DNA of 64,000 nt from a virus, in the IMG/VR virus record IMGVR_UViG_3300024999_000034, positions 116,839 to 180,838 of that record; one strand, given 5' to 3'. Below are positions 16,211 to 25,385 of this stretch, one piece after another. A program made the translations under genes and the position numbers. Below the pieces are notes generated by a model that searched no databases, was not told where the DNA came from, and saw only the letters and a list, made by a program, of their open reading frames with translations. Numbering within the stretch: the first letter of the stretch is position 1; each line of letters begins with the position of its first letter.

Positions 16211-16447
16211 GTGGATATATTTGATAGAATTCAAGAATTAAACAAAAAAGGTATAATTCTTGATTGTATAGCTGTTAATCAAATAGATAATGGTAATGAA
16301 CAAGGTGTTAAAAATGGAGCATTTCCTTTAATAACTTATACGGTAGAAGTAATGGATACTTCATTAGGTGAAATGTTTTATACAGAATCGTGTGATTCAT
16401 TTAAAGAAGCTATTTATTCAGGAGTAAAATTCGCAGAAGAAAAATAG
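16211..16447 (+). CDS. Hypothetical protein
   Basis: 78 residues from GTG 16211 behind AAGGAG. Mixed alpha/beta. No recognised family. Confidence 0.65.
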   Translation: MDIFDRIQELNKKGIILDCIAVNQIDNGNEQGVKNGAFPLITYTVEVMDTSLGEMFYTESCDSFKEAIYSGVKFAEEK

Positions 16448-16471
16448 TGTATATAGGAGGAGATTAGAATA

Positions 16472-16630
16472 ATGTTTCACATTTATAAAAGAGATGATAA
16501 TGGAAATGAAACTAAATTAGAATTTATTAAAATAGAATCTACCAAGCAAGATGCAATTAAAACATGTCAAGAATTAAATATTGAATATTTTGGAACTGCT
16601 TACGCTCCATATTGTTATTTTGAAAAGTAA
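16472..16630 (+). CDS. Small hypothetical protein
   Basis: 52 residues behind AGGAGGAGA. An N-terminal hairpin and a central helix. No family recognised. Confidence 0.6.
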   Translation: MFHIYKRDDNGNETKLEFIKIESTKQDAIKTCQELNIEYFGTAYAPYCYFEK

Positions 16631-16679
16631 TCCCATAAAGGTGTGGTTTTAATCTAAGTGAGAAAGTAGTGAATTTTAC

Positions 16680-16841
16680 ATGAAGAAAAAATATGAGTAT
16701 GATATTGGTGATGGTTTTAAATTTGTTTTAGAAGCAAATTCTCAAGAAGAAGCTGATGAACAATTAAAAGGTTATGATAAGTTTTTTAAAGATTTTGGTA
16801 GAGTTACAAAAGTAATTCTAAATGATATGGTAGATGAATGA
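16680..16841 (+). CDS. Small hypothetical protein
   Basis: 53 residues. The pattern of a beta strand followed by a SQEEADEQLKGYDKFF helix is common in small phage proteins. The ribosome binding site is weak. Confidence 0.55.
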   Translation: MKKKYEYDIGDGFKFVLEANSQEEADEQLKGYDKFFKDFGRVTKVILNDMVDE

Positions 16842-16860
16842 GATTTAGGAGGTAAAACAA

Positions 16861-17130
16861 ATGGCATCAATAACTCTCAAAAACATAGCAGAGCATATTA
16901 TGCTAGGTAATGCTAAAACCAGTGAAGAATTTAGTGATAAGATTAAAGGTCAATGGGAATATAGGAGTAATAAAAGTATTTCTGATGTAAATTTGGCAGT
17001 ACAGAAAGGATTAAAACTAGGTAAAGGTAAATCAGAAAGGGAAATCGAATGTGTGGCTATGTATCTGGAAAGTGTTTTGAAGAAAGTTAAGGTTGTTAAG
17101 AAGGAGAGTGTTAAAGATGTTAAAATTTAA
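16861..17130 (+). CDS. Hypothetical protein
   Basis: 89 residues behind TTAGGAGG; helical, basic at the C-terminus. It overlaps the start of the next gene by 14 bases. Confidence 0.7.
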   Translation: MASITLKNIAEHIMLGNAKTSEEFSDKIKGQWEYRSNKSISDVNLAVQKGLKLGKGKSEREIECVAMYLESVLKKVKVVKKESVKDVKI

Positions 17131-17341
17131 AATTGGAGACGAAGTGACAGTTGGTAAAATCGAATTTAAATTTGATGAATCTGAGGGCGAAGGAAGATTT
17201 ATTGGTGGTGTTGGAGTAATTATTGAGGCAGTAGAAGGGATATCTCCTTATCAGATAAAGTTCTATGATAAAGGAACTCAGAAGGTTAATGAGAATATGG
17301 GAAGTAGATTATTTGAGGAATCTGAGTTATTTTTCTTGTAA
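17117..17341 (+). CDS. Small SH3-like hypothetical protein
   Basis: 74 residues from ATG 17117 behind AAGGAG. The KFKIGDEVTVGK start, glycine-rich turns and a late strand with an acidic end suggest a small SH3/KOW-like barrel. Function unknown. Confidence 0.65.
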   Translation: MLKFKIGDEVTVGKIEFKFDESEGEGRFIGGVGVIIEAVEGISPYQIKFYDKGTQKVNENMGSRLFEESELFFL

Positions 17342-17740
17342 TTGGCATCAAAAAGTAAATTAAATGGAGGAATTATTGAAACGATGGATGGAAGAAGCAT
17401 TGCTATATTAAAACTATATAATCAGCGTAATTACTCATTAAGTTGCTATGATATTGGAATTATTTTAGATGCACCTTCAATATCTATTTCAAATAATGTT
17501 GTTGAGTTACGTGAATTAGAATATATTGATGTTGATATGTTAGAAAAAGACAAACTACATGATAATTTTATTAGTTTGGACACAAAACTTCATATAACTC
17601 AATCTGGAAGATCATATTTGTTTGATTTAAAAGAAGATAAAAAGAATTTTATCATAAAATCTATCACAATTCCATTTATTGTTTCTATTGTAAGTTCTAT
17701 AATTACAACTATAATTACTATAATGTTAAAGAAACCATAA
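17342..17740 (+). CDS. Winged-helix protein with C-terminal membrane anchor
   Basis: 132 residues from TTG 17342, or 118 from in-frame ATG 17384, which follows GGAGG at a long distance. Residues about 15-95 look like a winged helix (DAPSISISNNVVELRELEYID resembles a recognition helix). The last 25 residues form one hydrophobic segment followed by KKP, a tail anchor. It may be a membrane-tethered regulator. Confidence 0.65.
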   Translation: MASKSKLNGGIIETMDGRSIAILKLYNQRNYSLSCYDIGIILDAPSISISNNVVELRELEYIDVDMLEKDKLHDNFISLDTKLHITQSGRSYLFDLKEDKKNFIIKSITIPFIVSIVSSIITTIITIMLKKP

Positions 17741-17746
17741 AATCAA

Positions 17747-17775
17747 ACCACTTCAATATCTAGTTTCGAAGTGGT
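17747..17775. terminator. Stem-loop after the 17342 gene
   Basis: ACCACTTC (17747-17754) pairs perfectly with GAAGTGGT (17768-17775) around a 13-base loop. It lacks a U tract on the + strand. Confidence 0.45.
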
Positions 17776-17817
17776 GAAAAATTAATTAATAAATTATAAT
17801 AAAGGAGAAATAAAAAT

Positions 17818-18660
17818 TTGGGTAGGAATAGTAGAAATAATAAACAATATATAATGAATCATAGAATTAATAATGGAATCATAGAAAGAAGGTGCAGTAA
17901 ATGCCAAGATTGGTTAGTAGAAGATATAAATAATTATTATATGAGAAACAAGAAGAAACCAGAGTTAGGATATTCACCAGAATGTAAAAAATGTGTTATT
18001 GAAAGATCAGCCATAATACAAAATAATAATAAAGAAAGGTCAGACCAATATAAAAGAAACTGGCGTAAGAAGAATAAAGAAAAAGCAAAGAAACAAAGTG
18101 CGGATTGGCATCAAACTCATAAAGAAAGAAGACAAGAAGACCTTAGACGTTTTGTAAGATTAAATCCAGAAAAAGTGAAAGAATATGGTCAAAATCATAG
18201 AATACACGATATAACTAAAAACGAGTGGGAATGTTGCTTGATAATTTTTGATCATAGATGCGTATATTGCGGAATATCAGAAGAAGAAAGTTTAAAAATA
18301 TATAAACAAGTTTTACATAAAGATCATTATGATCCAAATGGAGTTAATAATCTAAGTAATGCAGTACCAGCTTGTAAAATGTGTAATAGTTTTAAACATC
18401 AAGACGATGCAGAAATATGGTTTAGATCACAAGAATTTTTTGATGAAGATAGTTTGGAGCATATTAAATGGTGGATTACAGAGGGTTATAAAGAATTTAT
18501 TGAAGATAAACCACCCTACAGAATAACTAAGAAACAAAATGAAGATAATAAGAAATTCCACTGGGAATTATGGACAGTGGATGAGAAAAGAAATATAGTG
18601 GAGTGTATACATAGGGTAGATAAGAAGAAGGATTTAGATTTGACATTAATACATAATTAA
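17818..18660 (+). CDS. HNH homing endonuclease (paralogue of 9401)
   Basis: 280 residues from TTG 17818 behind AAAGGAGA. Same domain order as the 9401 protein: an N-terminal zinc site (RRCSKC, CKKC), a basic middle, an HNH core with CVYCGI, HKDHYD and the NAVPACKMCNS segment, and a C-terminal domain with DKPPYRI. The two proteins are clear paralogues, so one element has probably copied itself within this genome or arrived twice. Confidence 0.85.
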   Translation: MGRNSRNNKQYIMNHRINNGIIERRCSKCQDWLVEDINNYYMRNKKKPELGYSPECKKCVIERSAIIQNNNKERSDQYKRNWRKKNKEKAKKQSADWHQTHKERRQEDLRRFVRLNPEKVKEYGQNHRIHDITKNEWECCLIIFDHRCVYCGISEEESLKIYKQVLHKDHYDPNGVNNLSNAVPACKMCNSFKHQDDAEIWFRSQEFFDEDSLEHIKWWITEGYKEFIEDKPPYRITKKQNEDNKKFHWELWTVDEKRNIVECIHRVDKKKDLDLTLIHN

Positions 18661-18728
18661 TATATAATTATTATGATAAGAACAAAAACTAAGATTTGAA
18701 GGTAAATAGTATTTAGGAGGTTTTTATT

Positions 18729-19010
18729 ATGAAGTCATTCAGTGATTTTAAGAATGAATATTTTGATAATGTAAGTAATAGTCATACATTTGCGATATTT
18801 AACAAAAGCACAGATAAATTTTTACAATATTATCAAATTGTAAAAGATAATGCAAATGGCAAGTATCGTATATTTGTAATTCCCCTATCTTTTATAAGGC
18901 CAGAAGCATTTGATTCTCAAATAGAAGCCGAAGAATGGATAAAACAAAAAGATGTTATTATTTCCAAAAAAGCATTTTTATCATATAGCTTAGAAAAAAT
19001 TGAAGAGTGA
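18729..19010 (+). CDS. Hypothetical protein
   Basis: 93 residues behind TTAGGAGG. Central beta strands and a Glu/Trp helix (EAEEWIKQKD). No family recognised. Confidence 0.7.
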   Translation: MKSFSDFKNEYFDNVSNSHTFAIFNKSTDKFLQYYQIVKDNANGKYRIFVIPLSFIRPEAFDSQIEAEEWIKQKDVIISKKAFLSYSLEKIEE

Positions 19011-19053
19011 TACTTTCAAACTTTGATATTATAGGAATTAGGAGGAAACAATC

Positions 19054-19251
19054 GTGAGAGTTAAATTTAATGATAAAATATATTTATGTACAAAGGTAAC
19101 ACATACTCCAAATAGCAAACTATTGTTATTTACTACTTCTAATGGAATATATACTACTGATATGAAAACATTAGAAAACGCTAATACTTACTATAAAGAC
19201 ATACTGATTAATGGATATTTAGATGTGTCAGATTTTGAATACTGTAATTGA
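19054..19251 (+). CDS. Small hypothetical protein
   Basis: 65 residues from GTG 19054 behind AGGAGG, beta-rich. Function unknown. Confidence 0.65.
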   Translation: MRVKFNDKIYLCTKVTHTPNSKLLLFTTSNGIYTTDMKTLENANTYYKDILINGYLDVSDFEYCN

Positions 19252-19287
19252 TAAAATACTCAGTTGAAAATAGGAGGAACCAAATAA

Positions 19288-19494
19288 ATGAAATTACTAA
19301 AATCTTCTCACTCAAAAACATTCCATTATGATAATGCAGAAGAAAGATTAAATCATATCTCAGAAATGGAATTACAAGGATGGACATGTAGCGGTCAAGT
19401 CAAGGAGTTTACTGGCAATTTGTGGTTTAAAGATGAAATAGAGGATGAAAGTAAATATTATTATGTTGGTAGATTTTATAAAGAGGAGAGATAG
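19288..19494 (+). CDS. Small hypothetical protein
   Basis: 68 residues behind AGGAGG. The NHISEMELQGWTCSGQVKEF segment resembles short phage proteins that hold a helix-then-strand module. Function unknown. Confidence 0.65.
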   Translation: MKLLKSSHSKTFHYDNAEERLNHISEMELQGWTCSGQVKEFTGNLWFKDEIEDESKYYYVGRFYKEER

Positions 19495-19505
19495 GAGAAT
19501 ATTTT

Positions 19506-19667
19506 GTGAATAAATATATTTGGGAAAAGTCTAATAAAGAAATATCAGAATATAATTCATACTATAGGTGTGACATTATTTTTACAAATGAAGTAATTTA
19601 TAATGGCAAATTGTATTATTGTACACAGGATAATATTATAAATATCACTCCTTTAGATTATGATTGA
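19506..19667 (+). CDS. Small hypothetical protein
   Basis: 53 residues from GTG 19506 behind AGGAG, rich in Tyr, Asn and Ile. No family recognised. About 105 bases of featureless AT-rich sequence follow. Confidence 0.55.
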   Translation: MNKYIWEKSNKEISEYNSYYRCDIIFTNEVIYNGKLYYCTQDNIINITPLDYD

Positions 19668-19774
19668 TATTTAATATACTTAACTTCCTAGTCATTATTT
19701 ACATTAAATTTTAATAATTACATTTAATTTAACTCTATATTATTTAAAAATAAATATTTAAAGGAGATTATAAT

Positions 19775-20005
19775 ATGTATTATGTTTACACAATTTGTAT
19801 GAAAAACGGTAAAGAATATAAAACTGAAGTCAAGCAAAATCTTAATGAATTAATAAATCAACTTATGCCAAAAGATCCTTATGAAATTAAAATATTTCAT
19901 TGTAATTTATTCAATGGTGAAGGTGAGAGCGTAGCTATAATCGGGAGCGAAGTGTCAAGCATTGAATATCTTGTTACTAAAGAATCAATTTTGGCAAGTA
20001 TGTAA
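19775..20005 (+). CDS. Hypothetical protein
   Basis: 76 residues behind AAAGGAGAT. Beta-alpha-beta character. No recognised family. Confidence 0.65.
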   Translation: MYYVYTICMKNGKEYKTEVKQNLNELINQLMPKDPYEIKIFHCNLFNGEGESVAIIGSEVSSIEYLVTKESILASM

Positions 20006-20013
20006 ATAATTAT

Positions 20014-20043
20014 TTGACTTTGTTGGTTAGTATATGTTACAAT
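20014..20043 (+). promoter_or_regulatory. Promoter for the 20079 gene
   Basis: TTGACT (20014-20019), an 18-base spacer and TACAAT (20038-20043), 36 bases ahead of ATG 20079. Confidence 0.5.
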
Positions 20044-20078
20044 AAATACATAAATAATTATTTAGGAGTGATACACAA

Positions 20079-20357
20079 ATGGCATCAGGAGAGGGAATCA
20101 GAAGTTTTATACATAAGCATTCATTATCTACAAGTTATAAAATAATTCCAGAAGGAGATAGGAAAATTAATTATATTCCAAATATAAAATATGATTGTCC
20201 TGTTTGCGGTGGTCATAATATTGGTACAGTGATAGGTGGGAATAAATATTGTCAAGATTGTTGTATAGAATATGATAATATGGGTGAAATATTCTCTATT
20301 CAATGGAATGGTGAATTAGTGCCTTATTATGTAAATGAATTTATAGATTGTGAATAG
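20079..20357 (+). CDS. Zinc-ribbon protein
   Basis: 92 residues. CPVC and CQDC about 20 residues apart form a zinc ribbon in the middle of the protein. TTAGGAGTG precedes the start. Confidence 0.7.
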   Translation: MASGEGIRSFIHKHSLSTSYKIIPEGDRKINYIPNIKYDCPVCGGHNIGTVIGGNKYCQDCCIEYDNMGEIFSIQWNGELVPYYVNEFIDCE

Positions 20358-20368
20358 GAGGATATATA

Positions 20369-21046
20369 ATGATTTTTATTACTGGCGATACACATGGAAA
20401 TGTAAAAAGGTTTAATATGGATAATTTTTCAATACAAAAAGAATTAACTAAAGAAGATTATATGATTATTACAGGTGATTTTGGTTTAGTATGGGATAAT
20501 TCAAAAGAAGAAAAATATTGGCTAGACTGGTTAAATAAGAAAAGTTATGTTACTCTTTTTGTTGATGGAAACCACTCGAATCACTCAATATTAGATTCTC
20601 TTCCAGTTTCAATATGGAATGGTGGTAAAGTACATTTTATTAATGATAGCGTTATTCATTTAATGAGAGGTCAGGTTTTTAATATCAATGGCAAAAAGAT
20701 ATTTACATTTGGTGGAGCTGATTCTATTGACAAGCAACACAGAATTGAAGGTAAATCATGGTGGAAAAGAGAAATGCCATCACATGCCGAATATGAAGAT
20801 GGATTAGATAATTTAGAAAAGCATGACTTTAATGTAGATTATGTTGTCTCACACGATTGTTCTACAAGTGTTTTTGAGAAATTAATGGCAGGGTTGTGGG
20901 TTAAGAATTTAACTTCAATTAACAAGTATTTTGAAGTCTTAGAAGATAAATTGAAGTATAAGCAATGGTACTTTGGGCATTATCATGAGGATCGGTGGAT
21001 TGATGAGAAACATAGATTGATTTATCATGATATTGAGCTATTATAA
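20369..21046 (+). CDS. Calcineurin-like metallophosphoesterase
   Basis: 225 residues behind AGGAGG. The metal motifs are complete and ordered: GDTHG at residues 6-10, GDFG, DGNHSNH, SHDCST and FGHYHED. It is larger than and not closely related to the 10348 enzyme. Related phage enzymes act on phosphodiesters or phosphoproteins; the substrate here is not evident. Confidence 0.88.
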   Translation: MIFITGDTHGNVKRFNMDNFSIQKELTKEDYMIITGDFGLVWDNSKEEKYWLDWLNKKSYVTLFVDGNHSNHSILDSLPVSIWNGGKVHFINDSVIHLMRGQVFNINGKKIFTFGGADSIDKQHRIEGKSWWKREMPSHAEYEDGLDNLEKHDFNVDYVVSHDCSTSVFEKLMAGLWVKNLTSINKYFEVLEDKLKYKQWYFGHYHEDRWIDEKHRLIYHDIELL

Positions 21047-21060
21047 GGGGAGTGAAAAAT

Positions 21061-21372
21061 ATGACAGACGAAGAGAAATTAAACTTATCTACAGAAGAAA
21101 AGCTTAAATTAGTTGCAGATCACATTGAAAATATGACAGATGAAGAATTCGAAAAAGAATGTGGACATCTTTTCATAGAAAAGGGTTCAATAGAAAGTCC
21201 TTGGCATCCATCTAAACAAAATAGTTTCTATCTTTGTTGGTATTGTGGAAAAGATGGTAATGCTCATTTATGTACAGATGGAATGGGTAGAGGTTTCTGT
21301 CCTGATTGTAGAGAAAGAGCAGAGAAGGAATTCTTAGATTGGGAACATCCTAAAGAAAGGGAGAGTTGGTAA
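21061..21372 (+). CDS. Zinc-finger protein
   Basis: 103 residues from ATG 21061 behind AAGGGGAGTG. An acidic helical N-terminal half is followed by WYCGKDG, CTDG and CPDCRE, consistent with a four-Cys zinc site. Function unknown. Confidence 0.7.
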   Translation: MTDEEKLNLSTEEKLKLVADHIENMTDEEFEKECGHLFIEKGSIESPWHPSKQNSFYLCWYCGKDGNAHLCTDGMGRGFCPDCRERAEKEFLDWEHPKERESW

Positions 21373-21373
21373 G

Positions 21374-21562
21374 ATGAATAGAGAAAAGAGTATGGTTCAA
21401 GTATGTATATCTATATTCTTTAATTATGGTTCATTGATTATGGCATGTATTAATGAATTTTATTATCATAAACCATTGGATGCATTAGTGTTTGTTCTTA
21501 TTATTAATGCAATGTTTCTAAGGGAAATTAGTCATAAATTAAATAAGCGAACAATTATATAA
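21374..21562 (+). CDS. Small membrane protein
   Basis: 62 residues with two hydrophobic segments (about 8-25 and 34-50) and a basic C-terminus. It starts 1 base after the preceding stop. Confidence 0.65.
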   Translation: MNREKSMVQVCISIFFNYGSLIMACINEFYYHKPLDALVFVLIINAMFLREISHKLNKRTII

Positions 21563-21590
21563 TTTCTTCCCGATTAAATGAAAATAAAGC

Positions 21591-21619
21591 TTGACACAAA
21601 TCGATAAATAATATATACT
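21591..21619 (+). promoter_or_regulatory. Strong promoter with long leader ahead of the 21776 gene
   Basis: TTGACA (21591-21596), a 17-base spacer and TATACT (21614-21619), near-consensus for the vegetative sigma factor. The leader to ATG 21776 is about 150 bases and holds only a possible 7-codon peptide (ATG 21679). Confidence 0.75.
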
Positions 21620-21775
21620 AAACACAAGGTAAATCAAAAACATTACATAAGTTAAGAACTAAAGGATGTGAAACTGAATGTTGGTAAGTGGCCATACATA
21701 ACTAAGCAAATCAAATTTATCTCAATCACGAATTACATTGAATTGTAAAATAAAATATATTGGAGGGTAAATAAA

Positions 21776-23833
21776 ATGGAATTTAAACAATTAAAAACTT
21801 TAATGCAGGGAAACTTCAAAAATATTTCTAAGGATGCTACCCATTTATTCGAGGTAGAAGTTGATGCTGAGTATATGTGGTCAAAAATTTACCTCGATAG
21901 CTTTCCCAAAGGCACAAATGAAATGTTTAGAAATAGAAGAGAGTATGATTGTAGTTGTTGTAGGAATTTTATTAAAAACATTGGAAATGCTGTTGTTATT
22001 AAAGACAATAAAATTACAACCATTTGGGATTTTGAAACAAATGATTCTACATTTCAACCAGTAATTAATGCTTTATCTAAATATATTAAATCTCAAGTTG
22101 TTTCAGATATCTATGTTACTAAATTCAAAAAGATTGGAACAGATAAAAACTTTGAAAAAGGTGTAAATGGAAACATTACTGAATGGCAACACTTTTTTCT
22201 TGATCTACCGTCAAAATTCGTAGATACAAGTGGAAAATCAGAAGGTGATATTAAGGGTGGTTATAGGGATACACGAAACGTATTCAAGAGATCATTGGAT
22301 GAAATTACAGAAGAAAGTTTGCTTACTGTATTGGAACTTATATCTCAGAACTCATTGCATAAAGGAAAAGAATGGGAATCTGCTCTTAACGAGTTTCTTA
22401 AATACAAAAAAGAATATGACAAACTTGATACATTAGCAGAAAAAGAAAACTATACTTGGGAACAGTCAGTTAAAGTTGGAGGAGTTATCGGTAGAATTAA
22501 GAACCATTCAATTGGAACATTACTTATTAATGTAAGTGAAGGAATGGATTTAGATTTAGCGGTTAAGAAATATGAAAAGATTGTTGCTGGCGAAAACTAT
22601 AAGAGACCAAAACCAATTTATACGAAAAAAATGGCAGAAGAAGCTACAAAATTTCTTGAAGAAAACGGATATACTGATTCATTAGGTAGAGAATATGCAA
22701 CATTGAATCATATAACTGTAAACAATATATTATTCTTTAACAAAGATTCAGCAAAAAGAATTAATGGGAATACCGCACTGGATATTTTAAACGAAATGGC
22801 AAAAAGTGTTCCAGTTAATCCTAAAAAGTTTTCTAAAGTCGAAGAAGTTTCTATTGAAAATTTCATCAATAATATACTTCCAACTGCAAAAGAATTGGAG
22901 GTACTTTTAGAAAATAAACACTCTAGTAATATGGTATCGTTAATTGCTCCAGAAAATAAAGATAGCAAAACAATGTTTAAATGGAGTAATAATTTTTCAT
23001 GGGCTTACTCAGGAAATATGACAGACAGTTCTATGAAAGAAAATGTAAAATCTGCCGGAGGAAATGTAGAAGGTGTTTTAAGATTCTCTATTCAATGGAA
23101 CGACAATGAATACGATGGGAATGATTTAGATGCTCATTGTTATGAACCTAATGGAAATTTGATTTATTATAGTGCTAAAACCAATAGACATACTACAGGT
23201 CAATTAGATGTCGATATCATTACACCATCAATAAATAAGCCTGCTGTTGAAAATATTACATGGACTAATAAAAGTAAAATGCTTGAGGGAACTTATCAAT
23301 TTTTAGTCAATAACTTTTCACATAATGGAGGAAGAGGTGGTTTTAGAGCAGAAATAGAATTCGATGGACAGATATATTCATTTGATTACAGTAAAGAATT
23401 AAGAAATAAGGAAAAAATTCAAGTCGCAGAAGTAAATTTCAGTAGAGATAAAGGATTTACTATTAAGGAAAAATTATCATCGAATGTATCATCAAAAGAA
23501 GTGTGGGGGTTAAAAACAAATCAATTTATACCTGTATCGGTTATGTGTCTATCTCCAAATTACTGGGACAGTCAACATAATCAAGGTCATAAACATTATA
23601 TGTTCATGCTTAAAGATTGTATTAATCCAGAAAAACCAAACGGATTCTACAATGAATTTTTGAAAGAGGAATTAATGCCACAAAAAAGATTTTTTGAAGC
23701 TTTAGGAGCGAGAATGGCAGTAAAAGATTCCGTTAATCAGTTGAGTGGTCTTGGATTTAGTTCAACCAAAAGAAATGAGTTAACGGTTAAGGTTAAGGGA
23801 AATATGGAGAGAGTAATTAAAATCAAATTCTAA
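21776..23833 (+). CDS. Large protein with YfaP-like beta-sandwich domain
   Basis: 685 residues, the largest protein in the window. The N-terminal region has a Cys cluster (CSCCRN) in a W/Y-rich context. The middle is helical and Lys/Glu-rich. From about residue 430 a beta-sandwich begins, with the QWNDNEYDGNDLDAH and PNGNLIYYS motifs and an ENITW segment, as in YfaP/DUF2135-type domains. The C-terminus has another structured region. Its function is unknown. The strong dedicated promoter and long leader suggest high expression. Confidence 0.8.
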   Translation: MEFKQLKTLMQGNFKNISKDATHLFEVEVDAEYMWSKIYLDSFPKGTNEMFRNRREYDCSCCRNFIKNIGNAVVIKDNKITTIWDFETNDSTFQPVINALSKYIKSQVVSDIYVTKFKKIGTDKNFEKGVNGNITEWQHFFLDLPSKFVDTSGKSEGDIKGGYRDTRNVFKRSLDEITEESLLTVLELISQNSLHKGKEWESALNEFLKYKKEYDKLDTLAEKENYTWEQSVKVGGVIGRIKNHSIGTLLINVSEGMDLDLAVKKYEKIVAGENYKRPKPIYTKKMAEEATKFLEENGYTDSLGREYATLNHITVNNILFFNKDSAKRINGNTALDILNEMAKSVPVNPKKFSKVEEVSIENFINNILPTAKELEVLLENKHSSNMVSLIAPENKDSKTMFKWSNNFSWAYSGNMTDSSMKENVKSAGGNVEGVLRFSIQWNDNEYDGNDLDAHCYEPNGNLIYYSAKTNRHTTGQLDVDIITPSINKPAVENITWTNKSKMLEGTYQFLVNNFSHNGGRGGFRAEIEFDGQIYSFDYSKELRNKEKIQVAEVNFSRDKGFTIKEKLSSNVSSKEVWGLKTNQFIPVSVMCLSPNYWDSQHNQGHKHYMFMLKDCINPEKPNGFYNEFLKEELMPQKRFFEALGARMAVKDSVNQLSGLGFSSTKRNELTVKVKGNMERVIKIKF

Positions 23834-23869
23834 AAATAAATTAAAATTAAGAAGGAGCGTGTATTTATT

Positions 23870-24268
23870 ATGACAAATGAAAATACTGTAAACATTTTTG
23901 AGGTTGCTACTAGAAACATGTATCGCTTTCCATTCAAGGGCACGTCTAATGTTGAAGACCTTTGGCAAATTAGTGTTAAAGAATTGGATTCTGTCTTTAA
24001 GGTTCTAAATTCTGAATTAAAACAAGTAAAGGAAGAAAGCCTATTAGAAATTAAAACTCAACAAGATCAAGAATTAGATATCAAAATTGCTATTATCAAA
24101 CATATTGTAAAAGTCAAACAAGAAGAAGCAGAAAAACAATTACAAGCAAAAAGTATTAAAGAACAAAAGCAAAAACTTATGGAAATTTACGCATCTAAAA
24201 AGGATGAAGAGACATTGAAAAAGTCACCAGAAGAAATTAAAGCAATGATTGATGCGTTGGATATTTAG
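23870..24268 (+). CDS. Coiled-coil protein
   Basis: 132 residues behind AAGGAGCG. Residues about 45-110 are a Gln/Glu/Lys-rich coiled coil. It probably partners the large 21776 protein, from which it is separated by 36 bases. Confidence 0.7.
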   Translation: MTNENTVNIFEVATRNMYRFPFKGTSNVEDLWQISVKELDSVFKVLNSELKQVKEESLLEIKTQQDQELDIKIAIIKHIVKVKQEEAEKQLQAKSIKEQKQKLMEIYASKKDEETLKKSPEEIKAMIDALDI

Positions 24269-24291
24269 GTTCTGATTAGTTGGGTTTGTTT

Positions 24292-24321
24292 ATAGGTAGG
24301 GAGTTAATTCTTCCTGCCTAT
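24292..24321. terminator. Stem-loop after the 23870 gene
   Basis: ATAGGTAGG (24292-24300) pairs with CCTGCCTAT (24313-24321) with one G-T pair and a 12-base loop. No strong U tract. Confidence 0.4.
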
Positions 24322-24352
24322 GAAATACATAAAAATAAAAGGTTGTGTAATT

Positions 24353-24859
24353 ATGATTAATGAATTTAAAGGTAATTACTATTTCTTATCTAACTTCTAT
24401 ACTGCTCCAGTAATGTATGAAGGACTTATGTATCAAAATAATGAAGCAGCTTTTCAGTCTGCAAAAGTTAAAGATGTTGAAAAGCGAAAACAATTCTGCA
24501 ATATTGATCCTTCTACATCTAAAAGAAAAGGTAGAAATGTTACTCTAAGACATGATTGGGAGAAGATTAAGGATAAAGTTATGGAAGATTGTATTAGAGA
24601 TAAATTTACAAGGAATGAGGAATTAAAACAGAGATTAATTAATACTGGCAAGAAAGAATTGGTTGAAGGAAATACGTGGAATGATATCTATTGGGGAATA
24701 TGTCGTGGCAGAGGTAAGAATATGTTAGGTAAGATTCTTATGAAAGTTAGAGCAGAATTACAAGAGCAAGAAGCATCTGATTGTTATGGAACTTGGAGTA
24801 ATTTATGTGACAAAGAATATTGTTCTGGATGGGATAGATGCAAAGAAATAAGCAAGTAA
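24353..24859 (+). CDS. NADAR (YbiA-like) domain protein
   Basis: 168 residues from ATG 24353 behind AAAAGG. Signature features: EFKGNYYFLSNFY at the start, a YQNNEAAFQSAK helix, and the late GNTWNDIYWG and GKNMLGKILM segments typical of YbiA/NADAR proteins. Family members are N-glycosidases acting on ribosylated pyrimidine intermediates, and some remove ADP-ribose from guanine in DNA. A PARP and macrodomain pair occurs at 53985-55672, so ADP-ribose reversal is a reasonable role. A short Cys-containing tail extends past the usual domain end. Confidence 0.88.
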   Translation: MINEFKGNYYFLSNFYTAPVMYEGLMYQNNEAAFQSAKVKDVEKRKQFCNIDPSTSKRKGRNVTLRHDWEKIKDKVMEDCIRDKFTRNEELKQRLINTGKKELVEGNTWNDIYWGICRGRGKNMLGKILMKVRAELQEQEASDCYGTWSNLCDKEYCSGWDRCKEISK

Positions 24860-24896
24860 TATATTATTATGAAGATTAGAGAGGAGTTAAGTAACA

Positions 24897-25118
24897 ATGG
24901 AAGTAATTAAAGAAAAACAAACTGTAGAAATTGAAAAAATTATTATGACAAGGGAAGAATATAATAGTAAAATTAAAGAAGCAAGACTTAGAGGTAGAAT
25001 TGAATTAGCCAATGAGTTAAGAAGTTTAATTGTTAACTTTGATTATGTGCTAAATATTAGTGGTATTAATATATTATTTAAGCGTTTGGCAGACAAAATT
25101 ATGAGCAGTTTGTATTAA
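24897..25118 (+). CDS. Small helical protein
   Basis: 73 residues behind GAGGAG, highly charged N-terminal helix and hydrophobic C-terminal half. No family recognised. Confidence 0.65.
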   Translation: MEVIKEKQTVEIEKIIMTREEYNSKIKEARLRGRIELANELRSLIVNFDYVLNISGINILFKRLADKIMSSLY

Positions 25119-25159
25119 AATAAAACAAATATTTCGAACTATAAAAGGAGATAAGATTT

Positions 25160-25360
25160 ATGAAATCGTTAGAAGAAATTCTAAATGAAACAGAGAACTT
25201 ACAATCTCAAATAAATGTATTATTAAAAGAAGTAAATCAATTACAAAAAGTTACCTTAAAAAATATTTTTTGTAATCAGGAAAAGAATATAAATAAAATA
25301 TTATTCAAAGTACATGAATTACAAGGAAAAGTAGATGCATTAATGTGGGTAACGCTTTAA
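25160..25360 (+). CDS. Small coiled-coil protein
   Basis: 66 residues almost entirely Leu/Glu/Gln heptads (about 3-60). AAAGGAGAT precedes the start. Confidence 0.65.
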   Translation: MKSLEEILNETENLQSQINVLLKEVNQLQKVTLKNIFCNQEKNINKILFKVHELQGKVDALMWVTL

Positions 25361-25385
25361 GTTATTAATTGAAAGGAGTAAATAA

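Noticed and set aside
21861-22436. Alternative + strand frames inside the 21776 gene
   Set aside because: They overlap fully with a 685-residue gene having a strong promoter and recognisable domain.
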